Shown: piece by piece, positions 50,564-59,042 of the stretch | How the letters are laid out: each line of letters starts with the position of its first letter | Numbering within the stretch: position 1 is the stretch's first letter | Notes under the pieces: generated by a model | The model's database searches: none | Told to the model about the DNA's origin: nothing | Seen by the model: the letters and a program-made list of their open reading frames with translations, nothing else | Program-made: the position numbers and the translations under genes | Assembly: GCA_964464145.1 (NCBI GenBank) | Contig: CAYXFB010000001.1 | Span: forward strand, 57,539-121,538 | Direction: 5' to 3' | Length of the DNA: 64,000 nucleotides | Source of the DNA: UBA5399 sp964464145 | GTDB taxonomy: Bacteria > Bacillota > Clostridia > Christensenellales > Christensenellaceae

Positions 50564-51970
50564 TTATTCACTCTGATGCTCGCTCATTATCTCCTTGTCC
50601 GGCAAGCCCAGCTTCTTGGCCTTTGCCACGCTCATCGCCGCTATCACTTCGCCTATCACAACGGCCGCCAGTACGCCTATTATGAGCGTCCAATCCGGCT
50701 CCAGCATACCCGTATCCGGGTTGAAGGGCAGCATACTGAATATTATAGCCAGTATGAGCAGTATGAGCGGTACAAATGTCATTATACCAACCAGTCCTTT
50801 TCCGCCCGGCACTTTATACGGCCGCTCGCGGTTCGGATCTTCCTTCCTGAGCTTCCAGAAGGCGGGGAACAGGAACAGATAGCTCATAAGCAGCGTTACC
50901 ACATTGAGCGCGAACAGCGTCCAGAACGCGTCCAGATTGCCGCCATTTTCTGCCATAACGGTTGCCACCATAACTATTACGGATGCCACCACGCCATTTA
51001 TAATGTTGGCGCTTGATGGCACCTCCTGCTTGTTTTCTTTTTCGAAAACTTTGGGCATCGCGTGGTCACGCGCCGCATACATAGCCACATAGTTTACGCC
51101 GAAGCTCCAGCTTGCCAGATTGGCTATGAGCGTGAACATGAACATCAGGCCAACTATCACCATCACTATACCCTGCGGAGTACCCAGCAGCAGCGCTATG
51201 GCGTCCATAAAGCCGCTGGATGTGGAAAGCTCGTTTGCAGGTATTGCAACACCTATTCCAAAGGAAGCAAACAGGTAGAACACGGCGATCAGTATACCGC
51301 CAATAACAATGGCCTTGGGAATCTCCTTCTTGGGGTTTTTCATATCGCCCGCAAAGGTGGCAACAACCTCAAAGCCCATGAAGTTGAACAGTATTATGGA
51401 TACGAAAGATATGCCCATAAGGGGCGATATGTCCACGGTCGACTGCGCAACGCCCTGCGTTACCGCACCGTATATGCCGAGGCCGCCCACCAACACCATG
51501 AGTGCCACTTTTACAAATGTGCCTAGGTTTATAAGCCACTTGCTCTGACTCACACGGTAGTTGCTCATTAGAATGATGAACCAGATAAACGCCAGCTGTA
51601 CTACCAGCGTAGTACCTATTGGTATCTCTACACCCGTGGCCGAAATAAATATGTCTGTAAATATAACGGCGAGAGACGCCATCCAAAGCGGAAAGTTCAC
51701 CCAGTAGTACCATGCCACGCGAGAACCGTTCCTGCGGCCGAAGGCACGCTTTACCCAGTCATACAGGCCGCCCTCATCGTCATAGGTGGTTCCCAGCTCT
51801 GCGGATATCATGCCGTAGGGCAGGAAGAACGCCACCAGCATTATGCCCCACCACAGGTACTGCATAGGGCCTATAGCAGCCGCCGGAGCGGCCGCCTCAA
51901 CCACCAGAACTATGCAAACAGCGGCAAGCACCGCGTCAAACAGCCTGAATTGCTTCTTTTTCTTTACCAT
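50564..51970 (-). CDS. aguD: APC-family amino acid/polyamine antiporter, probably agmatine/putrescine
   Basis: A 468-residue, about 12-span APC transporter. Family marks include LFDAVLAAVCIVLVVEAAAP at the N-terminus and WWGIMLVAFFLPYGMISAEL near 40, with a conserved GFEVVATFAGDMKNPKKEIP segment near 197. Between ptcA and aguA it takes the place of the agmatine/putrescine exchanger AguD, importing agmatine against export of putrescine; specificity comes from context. ATG 51970 has GGAAAGGAG upstream; the longer frame to 52021 is not supported. Confidence 0.88.
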   Translation of the reverse strand: MVKKKKQFRLFDAVLAAVCIVLVVEAAAPAAAIGPMQYLWWGIMLVAFFLPYGMISAELGTTYDDEGGLYDWVKRAFGRRNGSRVAWYYWVNFPLWMASLAVIFTDIFISATGVEIPIGTTLVVQLAFIWFIILMSNYRVSQSKWLINLGTFVKVALMVLVGGLGIYGAVTQGVAQSTVDISPLMGISFVSIILFNFMGFEVVATFAGDMKNPKKEIPKAIVIGGILIAVFYLFASFGIGVAIPANELSTSSGFMDAIALLLGTPQGIVMVIVGLMFMFTLIANLASWSFGVNYVAMYAARDHAMPKVFEKENKQEVPSSANIINGVVASVIVMVATVMAENGGNLDAFWTLFALNVVTLLMSYLFLFPAFWKLRKEDPNRERPYKVPGGKGLVGIMTFVPLILLILAIIFSMLPFNPDTGMLEPDWTLIIGVLAAVVIGEVIAAMSVAKAKKLGLPDKEIMSEHQSE

Positions 51971-52054
51971 AGAATTTAACTCCTTTCCACCGCGCACCGC
52001 TCGGGGACGCGGTACCCCCAAAAGGGAATATCCTATACACCATGCGAGATAGTT

Positions 52055-53068
52055 TTACTTGCCCTGCAAAAATGCGTTCAGCTTTGCCATTTCCTCGTCG
52101 AAATCGGCCTTGTCTATTTCGCTGTGATGCTGTATGAAGGAAACCAGCAGCGCGCGCATGGATGTGAGGCGGTTTTCCGCTTCGTCGAAAACAACGGAAT
52201 ATTCGGAATCTATGACCTCGTCCGTCACTTCCTCGCCCCTTGTCGCGGGCAGGCAGTGCAGGAATTTAACGGTGGGCGCGGCCTTCTTTATCATGTCCAT
52301 ATCCACCTGATACTTGGGATAGAATGTCTTCATGCGCTCCTCTTCGGAAAGCTCCGCTTCGTACAGGCCATACCATACGTCCGTGTATATTATGTCGGCA
52401 CCCGTTATGGCGTCGTCCTCGTCCTCGGTCACGCGCACGCTGCCGCCCGAAACCTTGCACATTTCACGGCCTAAATCAAGCCTGTCCTCAGAAAGCTGGA
52501 AGCCCTTGGGCCCGTACTGCACAAATTCGCAGCCCATCTTGGCGGCTATGCACATAAGGGAGAAGCAAACCTGCGTGGCGTCGCCCACGAACACTATTTT
52601 CATATCCTCCAGCTTTTTGCCGGCGGGCATATGCTCTATTATGGTGGTGAGGTCGCCCATCTCCTGCGTGGGATGGTTGTAGTCGCTCATGCCGTTTATT
52701 ACGGGTATGGTGGCGTATTTCGCAAGGTCTGTCACCTGCTTGTGCGTAACCACGCGCGCCATCAGTATGTCCACCAGGCGGGACAGCACCTGCGCCGTAT
52801 CGCCGATGGTCTCGTGGCCGCCCAGCTGTATCTGGCCGGGAGCGAGATATTGCGCGTGGCCGCCCATCTGTGCCATCGCCGTTTCAAAGGAAACCCGGGT
52901 ACGCGTTGAGGACTGCATGAATATCATGCCCAGCACCTTGTGCCTCATAAGCTGCGGATAATATCCCAGCTTGATAGCCTTCTTGAGCTTGATGCCTATG
53001 TCTATCATTTGGAGCAGTTCTTCCTTTGTGAAATCCTTTGTTTCTACGAAATCCTTAAAACGAGCCAT
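52055..53068 (-). CDS. ptcA: Putrescine carbamoyltransferase
   Basis: A 337-residue carbamoyltransferase that phosphorolyses N-carbamoylputrescine to putrescine and carbamoyl phosphate. Carbamoyl-phosphate loop FMQSSTRTRVSFETAMAQMG near 50, MSDYNHPTQEMGDLTTI near 127, YTDVWYGLYEAELSEEERM near 227 and HCLPATRGEEVTDEVID near 267. The W-Y-G-L-Y-E-A-E-L segment and the extended C-terminal helix match putrescine rather than ornithine enzymes as far as I recall the family. AGGAGG precedes the ATG. First gene of the agmatine operon, behind a long regulatory region. Confidence 0.94.
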   Translation of the reverse strand: MARFKDFVETKDFTKEELLQMIDIGIKLKKAIKLGYYPQLMRHKVLGMIFMQSSTRTRVSFETAMAQMGGHAQYLAPGQIQLGGHETIGDTAQVLSRLVDILMARVVTHKQVTDLAKYATIPVINGMSDYNHPTQEMGDLTTIIEHMPAGKKLEDMKIVFVGDATQVCFSLMCIAAKMGCEFVQYGPKGFQLSEDRLDLGREMCKVSGGSVRVTEDEDDAITGADIIYTDVWYGLYEAELSEEERMKTFYPKYQVDMDMIKKAAPTVKFLHCLPATRGEEVTDEVIDSEYSVVFDEAENRLTSMRALLVSFIQHHSEIDKADFDEEMAKLNAFLQGK

Positions 53069-53547
53069 GTGATCGTTCCTCCTAGTGTATTTATTTTTTG
53101 ATTGATTTATGCTTATGCGGCCATGCGCCGCTTAGAGTTCGCCGTTCCCGCCGTGAAATGTAAGTTTTTGGGGGAACAACTAAAATATAATGCTTTGTTC
53201 ACAAAAAAGCCATATCTTTTTATATGTTTGTAAAGAATGTAACATTATTGGGTCGGCGTTACATATTTGTGAACAAAATGCCATCTTTCCGTTACACAAA
53301 ACTGTTTTGCATGTAACAAAATGCCATAGTATAAACTTCAAAAATGGCACTACGCCGCGCAAATAATTTTTTTGAACCCATTTTTTTGGCTGCCTCACGT
53401 TTTTTCAGTTGTAACAATAGCCGCTCAGGCGTTACATCACACAGCCCTGTTCCATGATTTTTCCATATATTTTTCACACAACGCGAATAAAAATATCTGT
53501 GCGCGTTTATATTTATAATATAGAATTGCAAAAGGGGCTGTAAGGGT
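53069..53547. promoter_or_regulatory. Agmatine operon regulatory region with TGTAAC box array
   Basis: 479 bp without a gene. TGTAAC occurs six times, alternating in strand: 53238-53243, 53258-53263 (as GTTACA), 53291-53296 (GTTACA), 53312-53317, 53410-53415 and 53431-53436 (GTTACA). Paired boxes start 20-21 bp apart, two helical turns. AACAAAATGCCAT occurs at 53272-53284 and 53315-53327. A minus-strand TATACT lies at 53328-53333, without a good -35 at 17 bp. No regulator gene is adjacent, so the binding protein is unknown; activation of a weak promoter is a reasonable guess. Confidence 0.55.
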
Positions 53548-53781
53548 ATGAGGGAAGTCAGCAACAATACGCACCGGCTGTATAAGCCGCTTTACTCCAA
53601 AGAGCACGTGCATACGCACATAGGCGCGCTACACACGGTACGCTTCTTGCTTATTGTGTTCGCCATAATCGGTGCGCTTGGCGTACTCGCCTTTCTTTTC
53701 CCTAATCATTACCATTTCCCGAGCTGGATAACGGACGGCCTGAACTTGGCCGCGCCGCCGGACGCGATATCTTTAAATTAG
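53548..53781 (+). CDS. Small single-span membrane protein, 77 residues
   Basis: Reads with a hydrophilic N-terminus containing several His (EHVHTHIGALH), one hydrophobic span (VRFLLIVFAIIGALGVLAFL, about 31-50) and a short C-terminal part with HYHFPSW. AAGGGG and GTAAGGG lie within 15 bases upstream, and a TATAAT at 53514-53519 may be its -10. Divergent from ptcA, closed by a terminator. No family recognised; the His pairs could bind metal, which is only a guess. Confidence 0.55.
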   Translation: MREVSNNTHRLYKPLYSKEHVHTHIGALHTVRFLLIVFAIIGALGVLAFLFPNHYHFPSWITDGLNLAAPPDAISLN

Positions 53782-53801
53782 CTGTATTTAGATAAAAAGC
53801 G

Positions 53802-53823
53802 ACGGCGTGAGCCGTTTTTTTTA
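53802..53823 (+). terminator. Terminator after the small membrane protein gene
   Basis: ACGGC-GTGA-GCCGT followed by a run of eight T. Confidence 0.75.
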
Positions 53824-53923
53824 TGCTTTTGTGCATCTCACGGCTCAAATATGCATTTGGCAGACGAACGTATTGCGCATATTTTAAGCCGATGATATTT
53901 TAAATACACAGGGAGGGCGGCGT

Positions 53924-54373
53924 ATGAAGCTTATAATAGACCAGTCTCCGGAGTACGGCGAGGTTGAGATAACAATAAAATGCGGAATATTGGACGAACG
54001 GCTCCAGAAGCTGGTGGAACAGATACGCACATATTCTTTTTCCATAGCGGGCAGGAGGGACGGCCGCACATACAGCCTCGCGCCGAACGGCATATATTAT
54101 TTTGAGAGCGTGGAGGGGCGCACCTTCGCCTATACGGAAAAGGACGTGTACGAGTGCAGCGCTTCGCTTTCTCAAATGGAAAACAATTTGGCGGCCACGC
54201 ATTTCGTGCGCGTCAGCAAGGCCTGCATACTCAATGTAAGCGTGCTGGAAAGCGTGCGCGTACTTATAAACGGGCGCATGGAGGCGCAGCTTTCAAACGG
54301 CGAAAAGCTCATAATAAACCGCCATTACGTGCAAGATCTAAAGGACAAGCTCAATATGCTGGGGGGTGAGTAG
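53924..54373 (+). CDS. LytTR-domain DNA-binding regulator
   Basis: A 149-residue protein; the C-terminal 100 residues form a LytTR domain (GIYYFESVEGRTFAYTEKDV, then FVRVSKACILNVSVLESVRV and NGEKLIINRHYVQDLK), with a short N-terminal part and no receiver domain. Such stand-alone LytTR proteins commonly control the DUF3021 and ABC exporter genes encoded with them. GGAGGG lies upstream. The DUF3021 gene begins directly at its stop, so the two are translated together. Confidence 0.9.
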   Translation: MKLIIDQSPEYGEVEITIKCGILDERLQKLVEQIRTYSFSIAGRRDGRTYSLAPNGIYYFESVEGRTFAYTEKDVYECSASLSQMENNLAATHFVRVSKACILNVSVLESVRVLINGRMEAQLSNGEKLIINRHYVQDLKDKLNMLGGE

Positions 54374-54817
54374 ATGGAAAAATTCAAGATGTACGTGAGC
54401 GTGGCCTGCACCTCCTTCACTATACTTATGCTTATATTCACCGTGCTTTCGTTATTTGATATCACGGGCACGGTGAATGCCATTGCGGTGCTGGTGCTTA
54501 TGGCCATGACAATGATAATAGCCGTGGCGCTGTTTTTTACGGACAAAATACCCGTTTCCACACAGCTGGCACGCTCCGCAATGGATATGGCCGTGATACT
54601 GGCCGTGGTGCTGGGGCTGGGCTCCGCCTTTGGCGTGGTGCCGCTCACATCGGACGCCATAGCTGTAGCCGTGGCGATGTCGGCAGCGGTATACGCGGGC
54701 ACAGTTCTCATAATGATGATAAAAACCAAATCCGACGTGGACGAAATAAACCGCACCATACGGAATATAAGGGACATGGGAAAGATGAAGGGAAAAAACG
54801 ATGGAAAAGATGATTGA
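54374..54817 (+). CDS. DUF3021-like membrane protein
   Basis: A 147-residue protein with four hydrophobic segments (about 10-30, 37-57, 72-92 and 95-115) and a charged C-terminal tail. It has no enzymatic motif. Its position immediately after a LytTR gene and before an ABC exporter matches the recurring LytTR-DUF3021 pair, in which the membrane protein is thought to restrain the regulator. Family assignment rests on this context and topology. It overlaps the ATPase gene by 17 bp. Confidence 0.75.
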   Translation: MEKFKMYVSVACTSFTILMLIFTVLSLFDITGTVNAIAVLVLMAMTMIIAVALFFTDKIPVSTQLARSAMDMAVILAVVLGLGSAFGVVPLTSDAIAVAVAMSAAVYAGTVLIMMIKTKSDVDEINRTIRNIRDMGKMKGKNDGKDD

Positions 54818-55715
54818 GGTAGCCGGACTCAAAAAGAGCTACGGCGATGTGGCGGCTGTACGCGGCTTAGATTTTGCCGTGGAGCGGGGCGGGCTGTTCG
54901 CCTTCCTCGGCCCAAACGGCGCGGGCAAATCCACCACTATAGATATGATATCCACACAGCTTGCCCCCACGGCCGGCCGTATAACGGTGGACGGGCTGCG
55001 CGTGGGCAGTGACGACGCGGCCATACGCTCGCGTATAGGCATAGTTTTTCAGGACAGCGTGCTGGACACACAGCTCACCGTGCGCGAAAATCTGGCACTG
55101 AGGGCGCGGTTTTATGGTCTTTCGGGCGCCGAGCGCAAGGCGGCCGTGCGGCGTGCGGCGGACGCGGCGGACGTTATGGAGTTTATAGACCGCCCCTACG
55201 GCAAGCTTTCGGGTGGGCAGCGGCGGCGCGCGGATATCGCCCGCGCGCTCATAAATACGCCCGGCCTGCTTTTTCTGGACGAGCCCACCACCGGCCTAGA
55301 CCCGCAGACGCGGCGCAAGGTGTGGGAAACGGTGCTGGCACTTAAAAGCGAGCACGGCATGACGGTCTTTCTCACCACGCACTATATGGAGGAGGCCGCG
55401 CAGGCGGACAACGTGACCATAATAGACCACGGCAGCATACTGGCCGAGGGCACGCCCGCCCAGCTAAAGGAGCGCTACGCAAGCGATATGCTGCGGCTCA
55501 CGCCCAAGGCGGAGCAAGCGGTGCTTGGTTATCTTTCCACGCGCGGCATAGCCTACACGCAGTCGGGCGGCAATATAAACGTGCCCATAGCGAACACCGC
55601 CGATTCACTGCCCATAATAAACGGTGTGGCGGAGCACATAGCCGGCTTTGAGGTGGCGCGCGGCAGTATGGACGACGTATTCATAAACCTTACGGGGGAG
55701 GATATAAGAAGCTGA
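54801..55715 (+). CDS. ABC-2 exporter ATP-binding protein
   Basis: A 304-residue ATPase of the drug/bacteriocin exporter (CcmA-like) type. Walker A GPNGAGKST near 38, signature KLSGGQRRRADIARAL near 133, Walker B LLFLDEPTTGLDPQ near 153 and the H-loop TTHYMEEAAQAD near 192. A C-terminal extension of about 80 residues is normal for the group. It pairs with the ABC-2 permease that overlaps its stop by one base, forming an exporter controlled by the LytTR gene. Substrate unknown. Confidence 0.93.
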   Translation: MEKMIEVAGLKKSYGDVAAVRGLDFAVERGGLFAFLGPNGAGKSTTIDMISTQLAPTAGRITVDGLRVGSDDAAIRSRIGIVFQDSVLDTQLTVRENLALRARFYGLSGAERKAAVRRAADAADVMEFIDRPYGKLSGGQRRRADIARALINTPGLLFLDEPTTGLDPQTRRKVWETVLALKSEHGMTVFLTTHYMEEAAQADNVTIIDHGSILAEGTPAQLKERYASDMLRLTPKAEQAVLGYLSTRGIAYTQSGGNINVPIANTADSLPIINGVAEHIAGFEVARGSMDDVFINLTGEDIRS

Positions 55716-56596
55716 TGAAAACGAATAAAAACAGCGCGTTTGCCGGGCTTACCGGCCGCAATCTAAAGATATTTTTTCGGGACAAGACCTCGGTATTTTT
55801 CTCGCTGCTGGCGGTGCTCATCATAATAGCGCTGTACGCCTTCTTTTTGGGCGACGTGCTGAAGGAGGGGCTGCCCGAGGTCGCGGGCGCGGGCGATCTT
55901 ATGAACGGCTGGATAATAGCGGGCATACTGGCCGTTATCTCCATGACCTCCACGCTGGGCGCCTTCGGCGTGATGGTGGAGGACAGGGCGCGCAAGATGT
56001 ACAAGGATTTCTCCGTTTCGCCCATAGGCCGCGGCGCAATATCGGGCGGCTACATAGCCTCCGCCTTTTGCGTTGGCGTTATAATGAGCCTTGTTGCCCT
56101 CGTTATAGGTGAGATATACATAGTGGCAAACGGCGGAGCGCTGCTCTCTCCCGAGGCTATATTAATGACGCTTGGCACCATACTGCTCTCCGTGCTGGCC
56201 AGCAGCGCGATAGTTTTCTTCATAGTAAGCTTTTTCAAAACGATGAACGCCTACAGCACGGCCAGCACCGTGATAGGCACGCTAATAGGTTTTCTTACCG
56301 GCATGTACATAAACATAGGCAGCCTGCCCGAGGGCGTGCAGTCTGTAATAAAGGCCTTTCCTGTGTCCTACTCCGCGCTTATGTTCCGCAATATATTCAT
56401 GGAAAAACCCATGGCCGAGGTTTTCTCGGGCGCGCCCGCAAGTGCCGTGACAGACTTCAAGCTCAGCATGGGCGTGGAATTTTCCTATGGCGACTATACC
56501 TCTACCGCGCTGTTATGCGTGATAGTGCTTATCGGCACCGCCGCGCTCTTCTATCTGCTGGCGCTTGCCAATATGTCCCGCAAACGCAAAGCGTAG
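55715..56596 (+). CDS. ABC-2 type exporter permease
   Basis: A 293-residue membrane protein with six main hydrophobic segments, N-terminal LTGRNLKIFFRDKTSVFFSL and the central loop KAFPVSYSALMFRNIF typical of ABC2_membrane permeases. It completes a four-gene module (LytTR, DUF3021, ATPase, permease). It overlaps the ATPase gene by one base. Such exporters often protect against membrane-active peptides or export lipids; which applies here is unknown. Confidence 0.9.
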   Translation: MKTNKNSAFAGLTGRNLKIFFRDKTSVFFSLLAVLIIIALYAFFLGDVLKEGLPEVAGAGDLMNGWIIAGILAVISMTSTLGAFGVMVEDRARKMYKDFSVSPIGRGAISGGYIASAFCVGVIMSLVALVIGEIYIVANGGALLSPEAILMTLGTILLSVLASSAIVFFIVSFFKTMNAYSTASTVIGTLIGFLTGMYINIGSLPEGVQSVIKAFPVSYSALMFRNIFMEKPMAEVFSGAPASAVTDFKLSMGVEFSYGDYTSTALLCVIVLIGTAALFYLLALANMSRKRKA

Positions 56597-56600
56597 GGTA

Positions 56601-57284
56601 TTACCATCCCTCGCGCGAAAGCCGCTCCTGCAAACGCCGGAGCGATTGCCGCCGTTCCCGCCAATCGGGCACGTACCGCTGCACTATCGCCCAAAAGGCG
56701 GGCGAGTGATCGTGCCTGAAAGTGTGCGCCAGCTCGTGCACTATGACGTAATCCACGGCGGCGGGCTCCGCCAGTATCAGCCGCCACGAATAATTTATGC
56801 TGTTTTTACCGCCGCAGCTCCCCCAGCGCGTCTTGGCCGAGTTTATCCTTATGGCCGTGGGGGCTGCGTTCATTTTTTCGGCAATTTGCAGCGTGCGGTT
56901 CCTGAGATAGGTGCCCGCCACATCGCGATACACCAGCGTGAGCAGATTTTTTATGGCGGCGCTGTCCATGCCGCGCGGCACGGAAAATTTTTCGCCGTCA
57001 AAGCCCGCTCTTCCCTCCGCAGCCACTATGGGAAATTCCCTGCCCAAAAGCGGCGCGCAATCCCCATAATCCACCGAAAACTCCGCCCGCGCGGCCAGCC
57101 TTTCGCGCTGGGCGCTGCTGTGCTTTGCTATCCAATCCGCCTTGGACAGCACAAACGCGTCTATGGCGCGCACCGAAGCCCGCCTAGGCGCACGCACCGT
57201 CACAACGCCTTCCTTTATATATATGCCTATGCTTTTGCGCGCGCAGCGCACCAGCTCGTATTTGGGAACGGTTTTTTTTATCAT
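56601..57284 (-). CDS. YgjP-like zinc metallopeptidase (DUF45/M48-related)
   Basis: A 227-residue protein of the UTP pyrophosphatase-like metal-dependent hydrolase family (YgjP). The zinc motif HExxH is present in VDYVIVHELAHTFRHDHSPA near 172, followed by FWAIVQRYVPDW, and the family segment TRWGSCGGKNSINYSWRLIL near 140 precedes it. It lies 4 bp from the convergent ABC permease and is divergent from deoD. No signal peptide, so it is cytoplasmic. Substrate unknown. Confidence 0.9.
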   Translation of the reverse strand: MIKKTVPKYELVRCARKSIGIYIKEGVVTVRAPRRASVRAIDAFVLSKADWIAKHSSAQRERLAARAEFSVDYGDCAPLLGREFPIVAAEGRAGFDGEKFSVPRGMDSAAIKNLLTLVYRDVAGTYLRNRTLQIAEKMNAAPTAIRINSAKTRWGSCGGKNSINYSWRLILAEPAAVDYVIVHELAHTFRHDHSPAFWAIVQRYVPDWRERRQSLRRLQERLSREGW

Positions 57285-57304
57285 AAACAGATTCTATCAA
57301 ATTC

Positions 57305-57333
57305 TTGAACAATTCGCAAAACGCATTTATAAT
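57305..57333 (+). promoter_or_regulatory. Promoter of deoD
   Basis: TTGAAC (57305-57310), 17 bp, TATAAT (57328-57333). Confidence 0.75.
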
Positions 57334-57387
57334 ATAGTATAAACAAACATTGTATGCGCTGCGGCGCGGAAAGGCGGAACGAAAAAC

Positions 57388-58095
57388 ATGTCCACACCAT
57401 CCATTTTTATAGACGGAGACAAGGGGCAGATAGCCAAAACGGTGCTTATGCCGGGCGACCCGCTTCGCGCGAAATTCATAGCGGAGACCTATCTTTCAAA
57501 CATAGAGCAAATAAGCAACATACGCGGAATACCCGTTTTCACGGGCGAATATAAGGGCAAGCAGCTCACCGTTATGGCGAGCGGCATGGGAGTGCCCTCC
57601 ATGGGGATATATTCTCATGATCTGTACAACTTCTTTGACGTGGAAAATATAATACGCGTGGGCACGGCGGGCGGCATACACCCTGACCTTGAGGTGCGAG
57701 ACATCGTTATAGGTCAGGCGGCCTGCACGATAACCAATTTCCTCATGCAGTTCCGTATGCCCGGCACCTTCGCGCCCATAGCGGACTTCGGGCTGCTCAA
57801 AAAAGCGGCCGATCAGGCGGAGAAAATGGGGCTGCGCTACCGCGTGGGCAACCTCTACTGCTCGGACTTTTTCTATGACGACGCGCAAAGCCTTGCGGAG
57901 TGGCAAAAGCTGGGCGTGCTGGCCGTGGAAATGGAGAGCGCTGGGCTATACGCAAACGCGGCACGCTTCGGCAAGAAGGCGCTGTGCATCTGCACCGTGT
58001 CGGACTGCCCGCTCACCGGCAAATTCTCCACAGCGGAGGAATGCGAAAAAACATTCACCAGCATGATGGAGCTGGCGCTGGAGATCGCCGAGTGA
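57388..58095 (+). CDS. deoD: Purine nucleoside phosphorylase
   Basis: A 235-residue hexameric-type phosphorylase of purine nucleosides. Marks: VLMPGDPLRAKFIAETYL near 19, ASGMGVPSMGIYSHDL near 65, RVGTAGGIHPDLEVRDIVIG near 87, and VLAVEMESAGLYANAARFG near 176. Length is standard for DeoD. It has its own consensus-like promoter. It is the housekeeping purine enzyme, in contrast to the more divergent phosphorylase in the nucleoside operon at 31.9 kb. Confidence 0.95.
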   Translation: MSTPSIFIDGDKGQIAKTVLMPGDPLRAKFIAETYLSNIEQISNIRGIPVFTGEYKGKQLTVMASGMGVPSMGIYSHDLYNFFDVENIIRVGTAGGIHPDLEVRDIVIGQAACTITNFLMQFRMPGTFAPIADFGLLKKAADQAEKMGLRYRVGNLYCSDFFYDDAQSLAEWQKLGVLAVEMESAGLYANAARFGKKALCICTVSDCPLTGKFSTAEECEKTFTSMMELALEIAE

Positions 58096-58181
58096 TTTTT
58101 TCACGAATAATTTTGTTTTGTACGCGCCGCCGCTGTCCATAATAATATCAGCGGAGAAAGCAAGAAAAGGAAAGTGATCTT

Positions 58182-58496
58182 ATGAGCCTCAATCCGGAAT
58201 GCGTGAGGGATACGCTGCTCACGATACACAGGGAAGATTTCGGCCACGGCTGGGTTTTTTACAAGGATTCCAGCCTGCTTGGCAAATATAAGGAAAAAGA
58301 GATAGTGCATCACGTAAAGCTCTTTATGATGGCCGATCTGGTGGTTGATGTAAAGGGCATCTTCGGCAACTATTTCGATATAAAGGGCGGGCTTTCCGAA
58401 GAGGGAAAACAATTCGCGGACAATATAAACGATGACGACGTATGGACACGGCTGATGGAAAAATTTGCGCAGCTGCCCATGCTGAAAACAAAATAG
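58182..58496 (+). CDS. DUF2513-like small protein
   Basis: A 104-residue soluble protein. The order of elements, an N-terminal helix (PECVRDTLLTIHR), a middle region with EIVHHVKLFMMADLVVD and a C-terminal LSEEGKQFADNINDDDVWTR, resembles DUF2513 winged-helix proteins, where a similar end segment follows the wing. DNA binding is therefore possible. Start at ATG 58182 with AGGAAAG upstream; a hairpin terminator follows. Function unknown. Confidence 0.65.
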   Translation: MSLNPECVRDTLLTIHREDFGHGWVFYKDSSLLGKYKEKEIVHHVKLFMMADLVVDVKGIFGNYFDIKGGLSEEGKQFADNINDDDVWTRLMEKFAQLPMLKTK

Positions 58497-58502
58497 CAAC
58501 GC

Positions 58503-58532
58503 AAAAACGGCTGCTTCGAGCGGCCGTTTTTA
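58503..58532 (+). terminator. Terminator after the DUF2513-like gene
   Basis: Imperfect stem AACGGC...GCCGTT with a TTCG loop (ACGGCtGCTtcgAGCgGCCGT) followed by TTTT. Confidence 0.65.
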
Positions 58533-58564
58533 AATAGTATATAAACGGAAGGAAAACACAGGCC

Positions 58565-58981
58565 ATGGACACTATCATAATATATTACTCGTACACCGGC
58601 CATACCGCAAGACTGGCGGAGGCCAAGGAAAAAGAGCTTGGCGCAGTGCTGCTTCAGGTGAAGGACGTGAAAAAACCGGGCGGGCTGAAAACATTCTTTT
58701 CCGGCTGTCCGGCCGCAATGGGCAAAAAAGGCTGGCCAATAGCGCCGTTCGAAAAGGATATCGCGGGCTATAAGCGCTACATAGTTATGGGGCCTATCTG
58801 GGCAGGGCATGCCGCGCCGCAGGTGAACGCCATAGTTGAGAGCATACCTTCCGGCAGCAGCGTGGAATTTATAATGGTATCGGGCGGCGGCCAAAGCAGC
58901 GCCAAGGCGGCCGCAAAAGCCGAACAGCACGCCAAGGAGCACGGGCTCGTCTTTGCCGGATATACGGATGTGCGGGGGTAG
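58565..58981 (+). CDS. Flavodoxin-like protein
   Basis: A 138-residue FMN-binding fold. The phosphate loop IIYYSYTGHTARLAEA lies at residues 5-20 (YSYTGHT corresponds to the S/T-x-T-G-x-T motif). MGPIWAGHAAPQVNAIVE near 76 and MVSGGGQSS near 100 match the isoalloxazine-binding loops of the flavodoxin_4/WrbA-like group. It probably carries electrons in anaerobic metabolism; no dedicated partner is adjacent. Confidence 0.9.
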   Translation: MDTIIIYYSYTGHTARLAEAKEKELGAVLLQVKDVKKPGGLKTFFSGCPAAMGKKGWPIAPFEKDIAGYKRYIVMGPIWAGHAAPQVNAIVESIPSGSSVEFIMVSGGGQSSAKAAAKAEQHAKEHGLVFAGYTDVRG

Positions 58982-59042
58982 CCGCGGATTAAATCACAAT
59001 AGCTGAATATCGCGCTTGGGGGCGCGTTTGGGAGGGGATACC

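Noticed and set aside
53282..53350. Sigma-54 type promoter upstream of ptcA (TGGCA boxes)
   Set aside because: The GG-to-GC spacing is 11-13 bp rather than 10 in every register tried, on both strands.
53238..53436. CRISPR-like array in the TGTAAC region
   Set aside because: Repeats are 6-13 bp, alternate in orientation and lack regular spacer units.
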